Counted from the stretch's first letter, positions 35,948 to 45,974 are shown. The stretch is 63,096 nucleotides of DNA from Mesorhizobium sp. WSM3626 (GCF_000513935.1 NZ_AZUY01000038.1:229-63324); one strand, 5' to 3'. Translations and numbers: made by a program. Notes: generated from the sequence alone by a model not told the origin.

Positions 35948-36615
35948 GAGCGGAACAGTCGTGAGTACTGGGTTTCGTGCTTCATCGCCACGATGTCGGA
36001 GATGAAGGCGCAGCCGCCGAGATCGTCCGGTATCGAGCGGGCAGCGCGGGCAGCGGTCGAGAGCGCCAGCGGCTCGAACCCTGCCAGCAGCGTCGTGGCC
36101 TCGTTCTGGCCGATGACGCCGAGCCGGATCGCGGCCTGGACGAGGTTGGAGAAGAAGGCTTGCAGGAAGGCGGACAGCGCGTCCTGCAGCGCAATGCCGT
36201 TGCCGCCGGCGACAGTGCCGACAGCGACGCAATAGGCGCATTCGGCCGGCAAGCGCTCCAGCACTGGATTGGGCCAGGCGGCGGCGGCCTTAAGAAAGGC
36301 CGCACCTTGCAGCATGGTCTCGGTGTGGCGCTCGCGCGAGCCTGCCAATGCCTCGGCCAGTGCTGCGACTTCGGCCAGATCGCCGCCTTCGCGGGCGCGG
36401 CGCCAGCTCTCGGCGAACAGCACGGCATCGTTCCAGCCCGAACCCATCTCGACCAGCGTCTCCAGCCAGCCGGCAAGGCCAGCGGCATCGGTCACCAACC
36501 CATCATGCACCGCCCGCTCAAGGCCATGGCTATAGGCAAAGCCGCCGACCGGAAAGGCCGGCGACAGCCATGCCATCAGCCGCAGCAGGGCGATGCCGGA
36601 GGGCTGGTCAGTCAT
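35944..36615 (-). CDS. ureF: Urease accessory protein UreF
   Basis: Helical protein that joins UreD and UreG in the urease activation complex. The start at 36615 gives 223 residues and the family opening LLRLMAWLSPAFPVGGFAYSHGLE. An upstream in-frame reading is the shadow of the UreE His-rich tail and was rejected. It overlaps ureE by eight bases and the DUF3995 gene by ATGA. Confidence 0.93.
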   Translation of the reverse strand: MTDQPSGIALLRLMAWLSPAFPVGGFAYSHGLERAVHDGLVTDAAGLAGWLETLVEMGSGWNDAVLFAESWRRAREGGDLAEVAALAEALAGSRERHTETMLQGAAFLKAAAAWPNPVLERLPAECAYCVAVGTVAGGNGIALQDALSAFLQAFFSNLVQAAIRLGVIGQNEATTLLAGFEPLALSTAARAARSIPDDLGGCAFISDIVAMKHETQYSRLFRS

Positions 36616-37171
36616 GATGATGATCGTGATGCGAATGCGCGTGGCTGTGCGAATGGGATTCGCCGTGGCCATGGCTGTGCGCCTCGGCGTGGGCGTGGCC
36701 ATGCCCACCGGAATAGGCGCCGCGGACCGGCTTGAACGGTTCCGAGACGTCGCGCACCGTGGCGCCGAGCCCCTCCAGCATCGCCTTGATGACGTGGTCG
36801 CGAAGGATGAGGATGCGGTTCGCCTCGATGCCGGCGGCGAGATGGCGGTTGCCAATATGCCAGGCGAGTTCGGTCAGATGCACGGCGTCGCGGGCGCGGA
36901 TGTCATAGACCGCTTCGGGCGCCGCGACGATCTCGATATGGCCGCCATCCTCCAGCACGAGCCGGTCGCCATCGTTGAGGGCAACAGGCTCGCGCAAGTC
37001 GACCAGCACCTTGCTGCCGTCGGCAAGTTCGATGGCGCGGCGGCGCAGATGCCGCTCGTCATGGGCGAGAACCGCACGGCCGGATGGCGCGGTGGCTCCA
37101 ACACTGCCCGCAGGCAGCACCGAGACGGCGCGCGGAAATTTGGTGAAGTCGGTGTTGAGGTTGAGCTTCAT
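36608..37171 (-). CDS. ureE: Urease accessory nickel-binding protein UreE
   Basis: Nickel metallochaperone of 187 residues. The C-terminal 31 residues hold fifteen histidines alternating with Gly, Ala and Ser, a nickel store. The conserved metal-binding histidine is in LAWHIGNRHLAAGI. Its start overlaps the GST stop by ATGA. The His-rich tail is longer than in many rhizobia and could also hold zinc or copper. Confidence 0.93.
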   Translation of the reverse strand: MKLNLNTDFTKFPRAVSVLPAGSVGATAPSGRAVLAHDERHLRRRAIELADGSKVLVDLREPVALNDGDRLVLEDGGHIEIVAAPEAVYDIRARDAVHLTELAWHIGNRHLAAGIEANRILILRDHVIKAMLEGLGATVRDVSEPFKPVRGAYSGGHGHAHAEAHSHGHGESHSHSHAHSHHDHHHD

Positions 37172-37773
37172 TTCATGGAGCCTCCGTTAGCTTGCGCCCG
37201 CGCCCGGGCAGGCCGCGACAACACGCGGTCGAAATAGGCGTTGACGCGGTCGGAGTCGATCGGGAACCGGCCGGCACGCGCCCAGCCGCCCATGTCGCCG
37301 AGCAGCACGTCGACAGCCGAGAACCGGTCGCCCAGCGCGAACAGCCTGTCGCCGAGCCGGCGGTCCAGCGCCTTGACCTCCGTGGCGAAGTCATAGGCCG
37401 CGGCAGGACCGACATCGACCCGAACTTCCCTGGGCAGGAGGAAGCGGTGGCGCAATTTGTTCCACAGCGGCGCTTCGAACTCCGACTGGGCGAAGTGCAT
37501 CCAGGAATCGATTTCGGCACGGCCGGCGAGACCGGGATTGGCGCCCTTCCCCTTGTCGGCGTGCTTCTCCGCCAGATAGACGCAGATCGCCGCCGAATCC
37601 GTCACCGTCAGCTCGCCATCGATGAGGATCGGAACCTTGCCCGACGGGTTGAGCGCATAGGCTTCCGGCGAGCGGAGCTTGACCTCGATGAATTCATAGG
37701 GCTCCCCGAGTTCCTCGAGCATCCAGAGGACGCGGCTGACCCGGGATCCGCGCGATCCGACGGCCTTGTACAT
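37168..37773 (-). CDS. Glutathione S-transferase-like protein in the urease operon
   Basis: A 201-residue protein with an N-terminal thioredoxin fold (residues about 1-75): MYKAVGSRGSRVSRVLWMLE, then NPSGKVPILIDGELTVTDSAAI. A helical C-terminal domain follows. The start at 37773 is preferred; an ATG at 37821 overlapping the upstream gene is also possible. Its stop overlaps the ureE start by ATGA, so it is translated with the nickel chaperones. The substrate is unknown; it may detoxify or simply be carried with the operon. Confidence 0.82.
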   Translation of the reverse strand: MYKAVGSRGSRVSRVLWMLEELGEPYEFIEVKLRSPEAYALNPSGKVPILIDGELTVTDSAAICVYLAEKHADKGKGANPGLAGRAEIDSWMHFAQSEFEAPLWNKLRHRFLLPREVRVDVGPAAAYDFATEVKALDRRLGDRLFALGDRFSAVDVLLGDMGGWARAGRFPIDSDRVNAYFDRVLSRPARARAQANGGSMK

Positions 37774-37817
37774 CGTTGAACCTGCCTTTCCCCGGAACAC
37801 TAGATCATCGGGAGGTG

Positions 37818-38411
37818 TCATACGATCGTGTCGAAGAGCCGCAGGATGAACGATATCTGGTAGATGAGCGCGGCCGCGACGAAGGCGATGTGGAAGCGGC
37901 GGTCGCGCACCAGGATCGCGGCGATGCAGAGCGCGACGAAGACCGGCGTGCGGAACAGATATTCGTTGCCGAAGCGGGCGAAATGCTCCGGACCTTTCAA
38001 CAGGGTGTCGATGACGTCGAGCAGGTAGCTCCCCGCCAGCAGTCCAAAGAACCAGGCGCGGCGCGAATAGAAGAAATCCTCGTAGCTGGTGTAGTCCAGC
38101 ATCGAATCTGGAAACAGCAGCGCGCACAGCAGGAACAGCGTGATGGCGTAGAAAATGATGAAAAGGTATTTGCCAAAGGTCCAAGTTTCGATGGCGTAGA
38201 GGTCGAACTCCCACCACCAGAAATGCACCAGCATCAACAGCACCGAGGCGACCCAGGCCAGATGCACGGGATAGAGCCGGTATTGGCCGGGATGCTGGAC
38301 GATGCGCGCCACCCCCGACAGCAGGCGGGCGACGCCAAGTCCGATCACCATGCCCATGACGATGCGGATATGCGGGAAGATGTCGTGGGCGGAGGCTATT
38401 TCGGTGGCCAT
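37818..38411 (-). CDS. Membrane protein of unknown function in the urease operon
   Basis: A 197-residue protein with about six hydrophobic helices, beginning MATEIASAHDIFPHIRIVMG. It contains a WWWEFDLYAIETW stretch. An earlier in-frame ATG is possible, but would overlap the DUF29 gene. It has no recognised family for me. Its stop overlaps a possible GST start, so it is probably cotranscribed with GST and ureE. No charged transport motif is evident. Confidence 0.65.
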   Translation of the reverse strand: MATEIASAHDIFPHIRIVMGMVIGLGVARLLSGVARIVQHPGQYRLYPVHLAWVASVLLMLVHFWWWEFDLYAIETWTFGKYLFIIFYAITLFLLCALLFPDSMLDYTSYEDFFYSRRAWFFGLLAGSYLLDVIDTLLKGPEHFARFGNEYLFRTPVFVALCIAAILVRDRRFHIAFVAAALIYQISFILRLFDTIV

Positions 38412-38449
38412 GGATCTTGGGAGAAACGCTGGTGGGGAAAAAGAGGCAG

Positions 38450-38938
38450 CTAGTCTCGCAGGAAAACATCCATTGAAAGAGGGCCGCCAGGCCAAAATCT
38501 CCCATCGAGCGCCTGCTTGGCATTGAACGGTGGCTCACTTGGAAATTGCGATTTCCGCAGGCCGGTTTCCTGAATGGCAATGGGCAACGCGTCTTTGTAG
38601 GACTGATCGAAGATTTGAGCGGGATAGCGACGAAGACTCGGACTATCCTTGAGGATACCTTCGACCCAGACACGCTGCTCGGAAATCGACGATTGCCAGT
38701 TGTGGCATCTGTGGCCCGGCTGGAATTCCCATTTCAGGAGGTGTGCAATCAACACCCGCATCCGGCTGCGAATTTCTCTCCGGTCACTTCTCCCCAAGCT
38801 TTCTATCTCCTCGGCAAGGTTCTCGCGGTCGAGATCGGAGAGACGACCCTCGCGCAGCAACGCACCCTGCTCGGCGCACCACTGGGCGTAGTCTGTTTCA
38901 TAGGGTGTCATGGCCCTGAGACGGTCAATCCTGTTCAT
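38450..38938 (-). CDS. DUF29-family protein
   Basis: A 162-residue soluble protein. YETDYAQWCAEQGALLREGR and the following LDRENLAEEIESLGRSDRRE match the DUF29 opening, and HLLKWEFQPGHRCHNWQSSI is the second conserved block. A start nine codons later (MTPYETD) is also possible. It follows ureC by 64 bases. DUF29 proteins have no firm function and often occur in several genomic copies. Confidence 0.8.
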   Translation of the reverse strand: MNRIDRLRAMTPYETDYAQWCAEQGALLREGRLSDLDRENLAEEIESLGRSDRREIRSRMRVLIAHLLKWEFQPGHRCHNWQSSISEQRVWVEGILKDSPSLRRYPAQIFDQSYKDALPIAIQETGLRKSQFPSEPPFNAKQALDGRFWPGGPLSMDVFLRD

Positions 38939-38953
38939 ATGCGCATAATGCCC

Positions 38954-38974
38954 TAAAGCGCGTCGCGTTTAAAC
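38954..38974. repeat. Short dispersed repeat after ureC
   Basis: The imperfect palindrome TAAAGCGCGTCGCGTTTAAA with one more base lies in the 64-base gap between ureC and DUF29. From memory, this motif is frequent between genes in Rhizobiales. No second copy was found in this window. Confidence 0.35.
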
Positions 38975-39002
38975 GGCTTCTTGGCGCGGGCACCGGTGAG
39001 GC

Positions 39003-40715
<1,713 letters not shown>

Positions 40716-40882
40716 CAGCGATTGCTCCCGAAATGCGGTATGATCGAAGCCCGTCTGCACATTGTCGCCATCCAATGGTCACGTAATGACCCGCTGGGCG
40801 ACACCTTCTGATCCCATTTGGCGGTTGAGGTTGGGACGCCACCCCAAAGCGACCGTTTGCCAAATCGATGGAAGGAAAATCC

Positions 40883-41260
40883 ATGCGCAAAACGATAGTT
40901 CTTGCAACCGCCGCCAGCCTGATGCTGGCTGGTGCCGCCAGTGCCCAGCAGCAGCCCGCGCAACAGCCCGCTCCGACCACGCCGGCTCCAGCCGCCCCTG
41001 GCGGTCAGCAGGCCGCGCCAGCGATCCAGAGCGTCAACGTCGTCGACATCAGCGAGTTGCCGAAGGACACGCAGACGCAGGTCAACCAGGTGATCGCGCA
41101 GCGTGGTGACGCCGGCCTGCAGAAACTGCGCAGTTCGATCGACGCCACCCCCAAGGTGAAATCCGCTCTCCAGGCCAAGGGAATGACCTCGGCTCAGGTG
41201 GTCGCGGCCAGCATGGAGCCGAATGGCGCGCTGACCCTGATCACCAAGAAAGCGAGTTAA
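40883..41260 (+). CDS. Small secreted Gln/Pro/Ala-rich protein of unknown function
   Basis: A 125-residue exported protein with signal peptide MRKTIVLATAASLMLAGAASA. A low-complexity QQPAQQP...PAAPGG linker follows, then a folded domain from about residue 48 (SVNVVDISELPKDTQTQVNQ). The start at 40883 has GAAGGAAAA upstream; ATG 40868 is weaker. It lies between ureB and ureC but on the other strand, which is unusual for a urease cluster. A strong hairpin follows the stop. Confidence 0.72.
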   Translation: MRKTIVLATAASLMLAGAASAQQQPAQQPAPTTPAPAAPGGQQAAPAIQSVNVVDISELPKDTQTQVNQVIAQRGDAGLQKLRSSIDATPKVKSALQAKGMTSAQVVAASMEPNGALTLITKKAS

Positions 41261-41271
41261 GGACCCGGCGT

Positions 41272-41294
41272 GGCGGGCCGGTATCCGGTCCGCC
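41272..41294 (+). terminator. Hairpin after the secreted-protein gene
   Basis: GGCGGGCCGG (41272-41281) pairs with CCGGTCCGCC (41285-41294) over a TAT loop, with one G-T pair. There is no T-run, so it may be a weak terminator or mRNA-protecting element. Confidence 0.45.
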
Positions 41295-41374
41295 TGCCGA
41301 ATCATGACGGGAACCGTGGCAGGGCCGGAGTCGTTTCGTTTCCTGAGCGTCGAAACAAACCGCGAAAGTGGACG

Positions 41375-41869
41375 ATGACCGACACCACCTTGCCCGATGC
41401 CCGTTGGCTGCACGCCGTTGCCGCGGCTGCGTTTGTCGCGGCGAGCGTTCCCCAGGCCGCGCTGAACGCGCAGGGCCTTCAAAGCCCGGAGACTGTCGAC
41501 CGGATTGTCGGCTCGCAGGTCAACCAGGAAGAGGCCAAGACGACCGCTGAGATCGGAAAGGTCAATTCGGCGATCGACCGCACGCGCGAAAACATCAGCA
41601 CGGTGCGCAAGACGTCCAAGCTCGACAAGGTCGATATCGTGTTCCTGACCGACGCGGCGCGCAGCGAGGGCGGCCCGCCGCCGGCCATCGAGAACAAGGT
41701 TAGGCAGCATCAGGACGATGTCGCGGAACTGCGCAAGGAGATCGAGGCCAACGCCCTGCTCTACAATGCCATTGAGTCGCGGCGCGTGCTTGCCGATGAT
41801 GTGCTCGCCGTGGAGTTCGATGATCCCGGAAAGATCGTCATCTATGCGGCCGCCAAGCCGTCGGGCTGA
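41375..41869 (+). CDS. Protein of unknown function with possible signal peptide
   Basis: A 164-residue protein from ATG 41375. The N-terminus (RWLHAVAAAAFVAASVPQAA) looks like an uncleaved or cleaved signal. The remainder is charged and largely helical, with a possible coiled coil at about residues 105-140 (IENKVRQHQDDVAELRKEIE). No family is recognised. The ribosome-binding site is weak. It follows the other plus-strand gene inside the urease cluster and is convergent to ureB. Confidence 0.55.
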   Translation: MTDTTLPDARWLHAVAAAAFVAASVPQAALNAQGLQSPETVDRIVGSQVNQEEAKTTAEIGKVNSAIDRTRENISTVRKTSKLDKVDIVFLTDAARSEGGPPPAIENKVRQHQDDVAELRKEIEANALLYNAIESRRVLADDVLAVEFDDPGKIVIYAAAKPSG

Positions 41870-41943
41870 GCGGCGCGCAGTGCTTGCGTTCATGCCTGCT
41901 CTGAAGCCGCTCGCCGGCCTTGCGCACCACGCATGAGACACCC

Positions 41944-42249
41944 TCACAGCTTGCCCATCACCTTCTGCTGGAATCCATAGACCTCGCGCTTGCCGCCGAG
42001 CGGTACCAGCGTGACGTCGCGTTCCTGCCCCGGTTCGAAGCGCGTGGCGGTGCCGGCGGCGATGTCGAGGCGCATGCCGCGCGCGCTCTCGCGGTCGAAT
42101 TTCAGCGCCTCATTGGTTTCGTAGAAATGGTAGTGGCTGCCGACCTGGACCGGCCGGTCGCCGCCGTTGGCCACTTTCAGGATGACGGTCGGCAGACCCT
42201 TGTTGAGTTCGATGTCGCCTTGGGCGGGAATGATTTCGCCGGGGATCAT
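41944..42249 (-). CDS. ureB: Urease beta subunit UreB
   Basis: Structural subunit of 101 residues. MIPGEIIPAQGDIELNKG and the conserved GDRPVQVGSHYHFYETN segment mark UreB. The chain ends in YGFQQKVMGKL. GAGG lies before the ATG. It follows the hupE/ureJ-like gene by six bases and precedes two genes of opposite orientation. Confidence 0.95.
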   Translation of the reverse strand: MIPGEIIPAQGDIELNKGLPTVILKVANGGDRPVQVGSHYHFYETNEALKFDRESARGMRLDIAAGTATRFEPGQERDVTLVPLGGKREVYGFQQKVMGKL

Positions 42250-42255
42250 GGGACC

Positions 42256-42843
42256 TCACACAACGCCGAAGGCGAGGCCGACGCCGATCGCCGCGCAGGC
42301 GGCACCCGCGATGCGAGCCACACCACGGAATCTCATGCCAACGCCGAGACCAGCGGCGATGCCGATTGCATGAAGCAGCACGGTGGCAACGGCAAAGCCG
42401 GCCATATATTCGAGGCCGCCGGCATTTTCCGGCACTTCCATGCCATGCGCATGGCCGTGAAACAGCGCGAACAGGCCGATGATGGCGACACCGGCCGAAA
42501 CGGGGAGATCGACCGCCAGCGCCACCAGCAGCCCAAGCGCCACGACGGAGGCCAGTATGCCAGGCTCAACGAAGGGCAGCGGCACGTGCAGCATGCCAAA
42601 TGCGCCGCCGGCCAGCATGACGCCGACGAACGCCGCCGGCCAGGCCCAGATTGCCTTGCCGCCCTTGAGGGCCGCCCAAAGGCCAACAGCGAGCATCACT
42701 GTCATATGGTCGAGACCCGATAGCGGATGCGTGAAGCCGACTATAAAGGAGGAGGTCGTGCCGATGCCGACATGGGCGTAGGCGGGCATGGCTGCCGCGA
42801 CGAGCAGCATCGCCGAGAGGCACAGGCGTTTGACAGGGACCAT
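42256..42843 (-). CDS. HupE/UreJ-family nickel permease-like protein
   Basis: Membrane protein of 195 residues with a signal-like first helix ending PAYAHVGIG and about five further helices. The HupE/UreJ motif HPLSGLDHMTVMLAVGLWAA follows, and FALFHGHAHGME near residue 130 supplies histidines for metal passage. The start at 42843 has AAGG upstream. It lies between ureA/DUF1272 and ureB, so it probably supplies nickel to urease. This is a close match to the family, but transport is known by homology only. Confidence 0.88.
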   Translation of the reverse strand: MVPVKRLCLSAMLLVAAAMPAYAHVGIGTTSSFIVGFTHPLSGLDHMTVMLAVGLWAALKGGKAIWAWPAAFVGVMLAGGAFGMLHVPLPFVEPGILASVVALGLLVALAVDLPVSAGVAIIGLFALFHGHAHGMEVPENAGGLEYMAGFAVATVLLHAIGIAAGLGVGMRFRGVARIAGAACAAIGVGLAFGVV

Positions 42844-42869
42844 TTTATCTTGCCTTTCGTTTTGCGGTG

Positions 42870-43124
42870 TCAGGCGGCCTTGCGCGGACCGCAGCCCTCG
42901 GCCTTGAGCACGCGCTTGGTCGAAGCCGGATATTTCTTCAGCATCGCGGCGGGACGGATCGGCCGGGCTGTAAAATCGCCGCCGCAGTTCGGGCAGACGC
43001 CGCCAAGCACGTTTTCGACACAGCCCGCGCAGAAGGTGCACTCGAAGGTGCAGATCAACGCATCCTTCGCTTCGGGCGGCAGATCCTTGTCGCAGCATTC
43101 GCAGTTCGGGCGCAGCTCCAGCAT
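42870..43124 (-). CDS. DUF1272-family cysteine-rich protein
   Basis: A small protein of 84 residues with a zinc-ribbon-like cysteine pattern: CECC near the start, then CTFECTFCAGC and CPNCGG. GAGGAG lies before the ATG. The segment LRPNCECCDKDLPPEAKDA is typical of DUF1272. It is placed between ureA and the hupE/ureJ-like gene, so it may bind nickel or zinc, but its function is unknown. Confidence 0.85.
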   Translation of the reverse strand: MLELRPNCECCDKDLPPEAKDALICTFECTFCAGCVENVLGGVCPNCGGDFTARPIRPAAMLKKYPASTKRVLKAEGCGPRKAA

Positions 43125-43136
43125 TTTTCTCTCTCC

Positions 43137-43439
43137 TCACCGGATCGGTTCGTGCACGGTCACCAGCTTGGTGCCGTCGGGGAATGTCGCTTCCACCTGC
43201 ACGTCATGGATCATCTCGGCAATGCCTTCCATCACCTGCGCGCGGCTGACGACATGGGCGCCGGCCTCCATCAGCTCGGCCACCGGGCGGCCATCGCGGG
43301 CGCCTTCGACGACGAAATCGGTGATCAGCGCGATGGCTTCCGGATGGTTGAGCTTGACGCCGCGCTCGAGCCGCTTGCGCGCCACGATCGCCGCCATGGC
43401 GATCAGCAGCTTGTCCTTTTCCCTTGGCGTCAGGTTCAT
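43137..43439 (-). CDS. ureA: Urease gamma subunit UreA
   Basis: Structural subunit of 100 residues. It opens MNLTPREKDKLLIAMAAIVA and carries KLNHPEAIALITDFVVEGAR, both diagnostic. CAGGAAG lies before the ATG. It follows ureD by 28 bases. With UreB and UreC it forms the urease trimer. Confidence 0.96.
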   Translation of the reverse strand: MNLTPREKDKLLIAMAAIVARKRLERGVKLNHPEAIALITDFVVEGARDGRPVAELMEAGAHVVSRAQVMEGIAEMIHDVQVEATFPDGTKLVTVHEPIR

Positions 43440-43467
43440 GCGTCTTCCTGAAATGATGCCGACACAG

Positions 43468-44310
43468 TCACAGTGACCATAATTTGGGCAACCCCGCCCT
43501 TCCGTTGAGCAATTCGACGAGCGGGACCAGCCGCTGGCGCAGGTGGTAGCCGTCCCTGGCGTAAAGCCTCGCAAGAAGCTTGCCAGATGTCTTCACGGTC
43601 CAGACGCTGGCGCCACCCCGGTCGCCAATGATCTCCCGAACCGGGTCGAGCACGGCTTCCGCGCGCGGCGACACCAGCAGCAGCGTAGCCACGGCGATCG
43701 CGCCACCTGATATCGCCGGACGGGCCAGGATGTCGGCGATGGCAGGTCCGATGCGGAAATCCTCGGCATGGATGAGGGTTCCTTCCCTGCGAACACGCCA
43801 GCGGTCGCGAAAAGTGCCCTGTGCGGCACGTTCGCCCATGGCCAGGCGGCCGAAGACAGTGGCTTCCAGCACCAGCGCCTCGGCTCCGGCCGCGAGTTCG
43901 ACATCAAGCGTACGGGCAAAGGCGGCGCGGTCGAAGACGATGGTTTCCTGCGGCAGCCAGGCGATGCTGCCGTTCGCACCGACGGTCAGCTTGACCCGCA
44001 CTTCGGCATGGTCCGACGCGGCGCGATAGACTTTTTCGCAGGCCTGGGTAGTTATCGCGGCGCTGGCATTCGCGCCGACATCGACATCCCAGCCGATGCG
44101 GTCGCCGCCGGTCAGCCCGCCGGCGGTGTTGATTAGGACGGCCTCCAGCGGGCCGGCTGGAACGGCCGGCAGCCTTATCTTGGCGGAGCCGTCCTGATAG
44201 AGGCGCCGCAGCCGCGTGCGTCCGTCGATGCTGGCGCAACCAAGCTGCGCCTTGCCCGCCGCGCGCTGGGCCGGTTGACCTGAGAACTTCGTATTTTCGA
44301 TCGTATCCAC
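43468..44310 (-). CDS. ureD: Urease accessory protein UreD
   Basis: Scaffold of the urease activation complex, 280 residues. The start appears to be GTG at 44310 with a poor ribosome site. Diagnostic segments are LINTAGGLTGGDRIGWDVDV, ITTQACEKVYRA and WLPQETIVFDRA. It is the first gene of the urease cluster and is divergent from the acyl-carrier-protein gene, with 196 bases between them. Confidence 0.93.
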   Translation of the reverse strand: MDTIENTKFSGQPAQRAAGKAQLGCASIDGRTRLRRLYQDGSAKIRLPAVPAGPLEAVLINTAGGLTGGDRIGWDVDVGANASAAITTQACEKVYRAASDHAEVRVKLTVGANGSIAWLPQETIVFDRAAFARTLDVELAAGAEALVLEATVFGRLAMGERAAQGTFRDRWRVRREGTLIHAEDFRIGPAIADILARPAISGGAIAVATLLLVSPRAEAVLDPVREIIGDRGGASVWTVKTSGKLLARLYARDGYHLRQRLVPLVELLNGRAGLPKLWSL

Positions 44311-44355
44311 GCCATCAGGTTAAGCACTGTGGCGCTTTTGTCGACATATAGCTTG

Positions 44356-44384
44356 TTGCTTGATGACGTTTCCGTTTCTATAGA
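44356..44384 (+). promoter_or_regulatory. Candidate promoter of the NodF/NodE-like pair
   Basis: TTGCTT (44356-44361), a 17-base spacer and TATAGA (44379-44384) fit sigma-70 spacing. It lies 122 bases before the acyl-carrier-protein start. No ATC-N9-GAT nod-box pattern was seen in this 196-base region. Confidence 0.35.
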
Positions 44385-44506
44385 GGGAACCACCTTGGTA
44401 CGGTCAGGCGACGCTTGGCGGGGGTAGAAGGCGAAGATCGCGACCTGATATCGAGGACAAGAAGGCGCTGTTCAGCGTCGGAAACGACAAGTGGGGAAGA
44501 AACCGA

Positions 44507-44761
44507 ATGGCTGACCAGCTGGCAACGGACATCATCGAGAAGATCAAGGCCCATGCCGAGCCGGGCGGCGAGGAAATCACCACCACGACCGAATTGACGG
44601 CGCTCGGCATCCATTCGCTGGAGCTGACCGAGATTATCTTCGACCTCGAGGAGCAATATGGCATCGAGATCGAGATGAACACGGTCGATGCCTGGAGCAA
44701 TCTGAAGAATGTCGGCGACATGGTCGAGGCCGTTCGCGCGCTGATCGCGAAAAAAGCCTGA
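44507..44761 (+). CDS. Acyl carrier protein, NodF-like
   Basis: Carries growing acyl chains on a phosphopantetheine arm. The 84-residue protein has TTTELTALGIHSLELTEIIF, with the attachment serine in HSLE. NodF and most carriers read DSL here, so Asp has become His. The C-terminal IEIEMNTVDAWSNLKNVGDM is very close to remembered NodF sequences. GTGGGGAAG lies before the ATG. It is four bases ahead of the NodE-like gene. It probably supports synthesis of a special acyl chain for a lipid or lipo-oligosaccharide; no other nod genes are in the window. Confidence 0.85.
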   Translation: MADQLATDIIEKIKAHAEPGGEEITTTTELTALGIHSLELTEIIFDLEEQYGIEIEMNTVDAWSNLKNVGDMVEAVRALIAKKA

Positions 44762-44765
44762 CCGA

Positions 44766-45974
44766 ATGCTGAAGCGCGTCGTCATTACCGGCATCGGCGG
44801 GCTGTGCGGATTGGGCACCGATGCGCAGGCAATCTGGGCCGAGATGCGGGCCGGCCGGTCGGCGATCGGCCCGATCGACAATCCCTTCCTGCACGACCTG
44901 AAGGTCAAGACCGGCTGCGAAATCAAGGCGCTGCCGGATCACGGCATCGAGCGCAAGCAACTGGTGTCGATGGATCGCTTCAGCCTCTTGGCGGTGATCG
45001 CGGCGAAAGAAGCCATGCGGCAGTCCGGATTGATCCCGCATGCGGACAATACCTATCGGATGGGAACCATTGTCGGTGTTGGCGTCTGCGGGTTCGAGAC
45101 GGTCGAGGAGAACTATCGCGCCATCCTGATCGAGGGCAAGAATCGCGCCGGCATCTTCACCGTTCCCAGGGTCATGCCGGGTGCCGCCGCCGGCCAGGTC
45201 AGCATGCATCTGGGTTTGCGCGGACCGGTGTTCGGCGTCACTTCGGCCTGTTCGTCGGCCAATCATGCCATCGCCTCGGCGGTCGACCAGATCAGGCTCG
45301 GCCGCGCCGACGTCATGGTGGCCGGCGGCACCGATGCGCCGCTGGTGTGGGGCGTGCTGAAGGGCTGGGAGGCGCTGCGCGTGCTTTCGCCCGACACGTG
45401 CAGGCCGTTCTCGGCCGACCGCCAGGGGCTGGTGCTGGGCGAAGGCGCCGGCATGGCGGTTCTGGAAAGCTACGAACACGCGATGGCGCGCGGCGCCACC
45501 ATTTTGGCCGAGATTGCCGGCGCGGGCCTTTCGGCCGATGCCTCCGATATCGTCGCGCCGACCGTCGAGGGCCCGGAAGCCGCGATGCGTTTCTGCCTGG
45601 CCGATGCCGGACTCAATCCCGAGGATGTCGATTACCTCAACGCGCACGGCACCGGCACCAAGGCCAACGACCAGATCGAAACCCTCGCGATCAAGCGCGT
45701 CTTCGGCGATCATGCGCAGGCGCTCTCCGTGTCCTCGACCAAGTCGATGCACGCGCATTGCCTCGGCGCCTCGGGCGGGCTGGAGATGATCGCCTGCGTC
45801 ATGGCGATCCGCGAAGGCGTCGTGCCGCCGACGGCGAATTACCGCGAGGCCGATCCCGACTGCGATCTCGACGTGACGCCGAATGTCGCGCGCGAGCGCA
45901 AGGTGCGCGCCGCCATCAGCAACGGCTTTGCCTTCGGCGGCACCAATGCGGTGCTGGCCTTCAAGGCCATCTAA
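44766..45974 (+). CDS. Beta-ketoacyl-ACP synthase, NodE-like
   Basis: Condensing enzyme of 402 residues, FabF/NodE type. The catalytic cysteine is in VTSACSSANHAIASAV, the two histidines in NAHGTGTKAND and KSMHAHCLGASGG. The N-terminus VVITGIGGLCGLGTD and long stretches elsewhere resemble NodE strongly, as recalled. It pairs with the NodF-like carrier. NodE sets the length and unsaturation of Nod-factor acyl chains; this copy stands next to urease and not with nod genes, so its product may be another lipid. All catalytic residues are present. Confidence 0.9.
   Translation: MLKRVVITGIGGLCGLGTDAQAIWAEMRAGRSAIGPIDNPFLHDLKVKTGCEIKALPDHGIERKQLVSMDRFSLLAVIAAKEAMRQSGLIPHADNTYRMGTIVGVGVCGFETVEENYRAILIEGKNRAGIFTVPRVMPGAAAGQVSMHLGLRGPVFGVTSACSSANHAIASAVDQIRLGRADVMVAGGTDAPLVWGVLKGWEALRVLSPDTCRPFSADRQGLVLGEGAGMAVLESYEHAMARGATILAEIAGAGLSADASDIVAPTVEGPEAAMRFCLADAGLNPEDVDYLNAHGTGTKANDQIETLAIKRVFGDHAQALSVSSTKSMHAHCLGASGGLEMIACVMAIREGVVPPTANYREADPDCDLDVTPNVARERKVRAAISNGFAFGGTNAVLAFKAI

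Noticed and set aside
36616..36855. N-terminal extension of UreF rich in Arg/Thr/Ile
   Set aside because: It is the shadow of the UreE His-rich tail in another frame; UreF proper starts at 36615.
44311..44506. A nod box upstream of the NodF-like gene
   Set aside because: No ATC-N9-GAT pattern or longer nod-box match could be found in the 196-base region.
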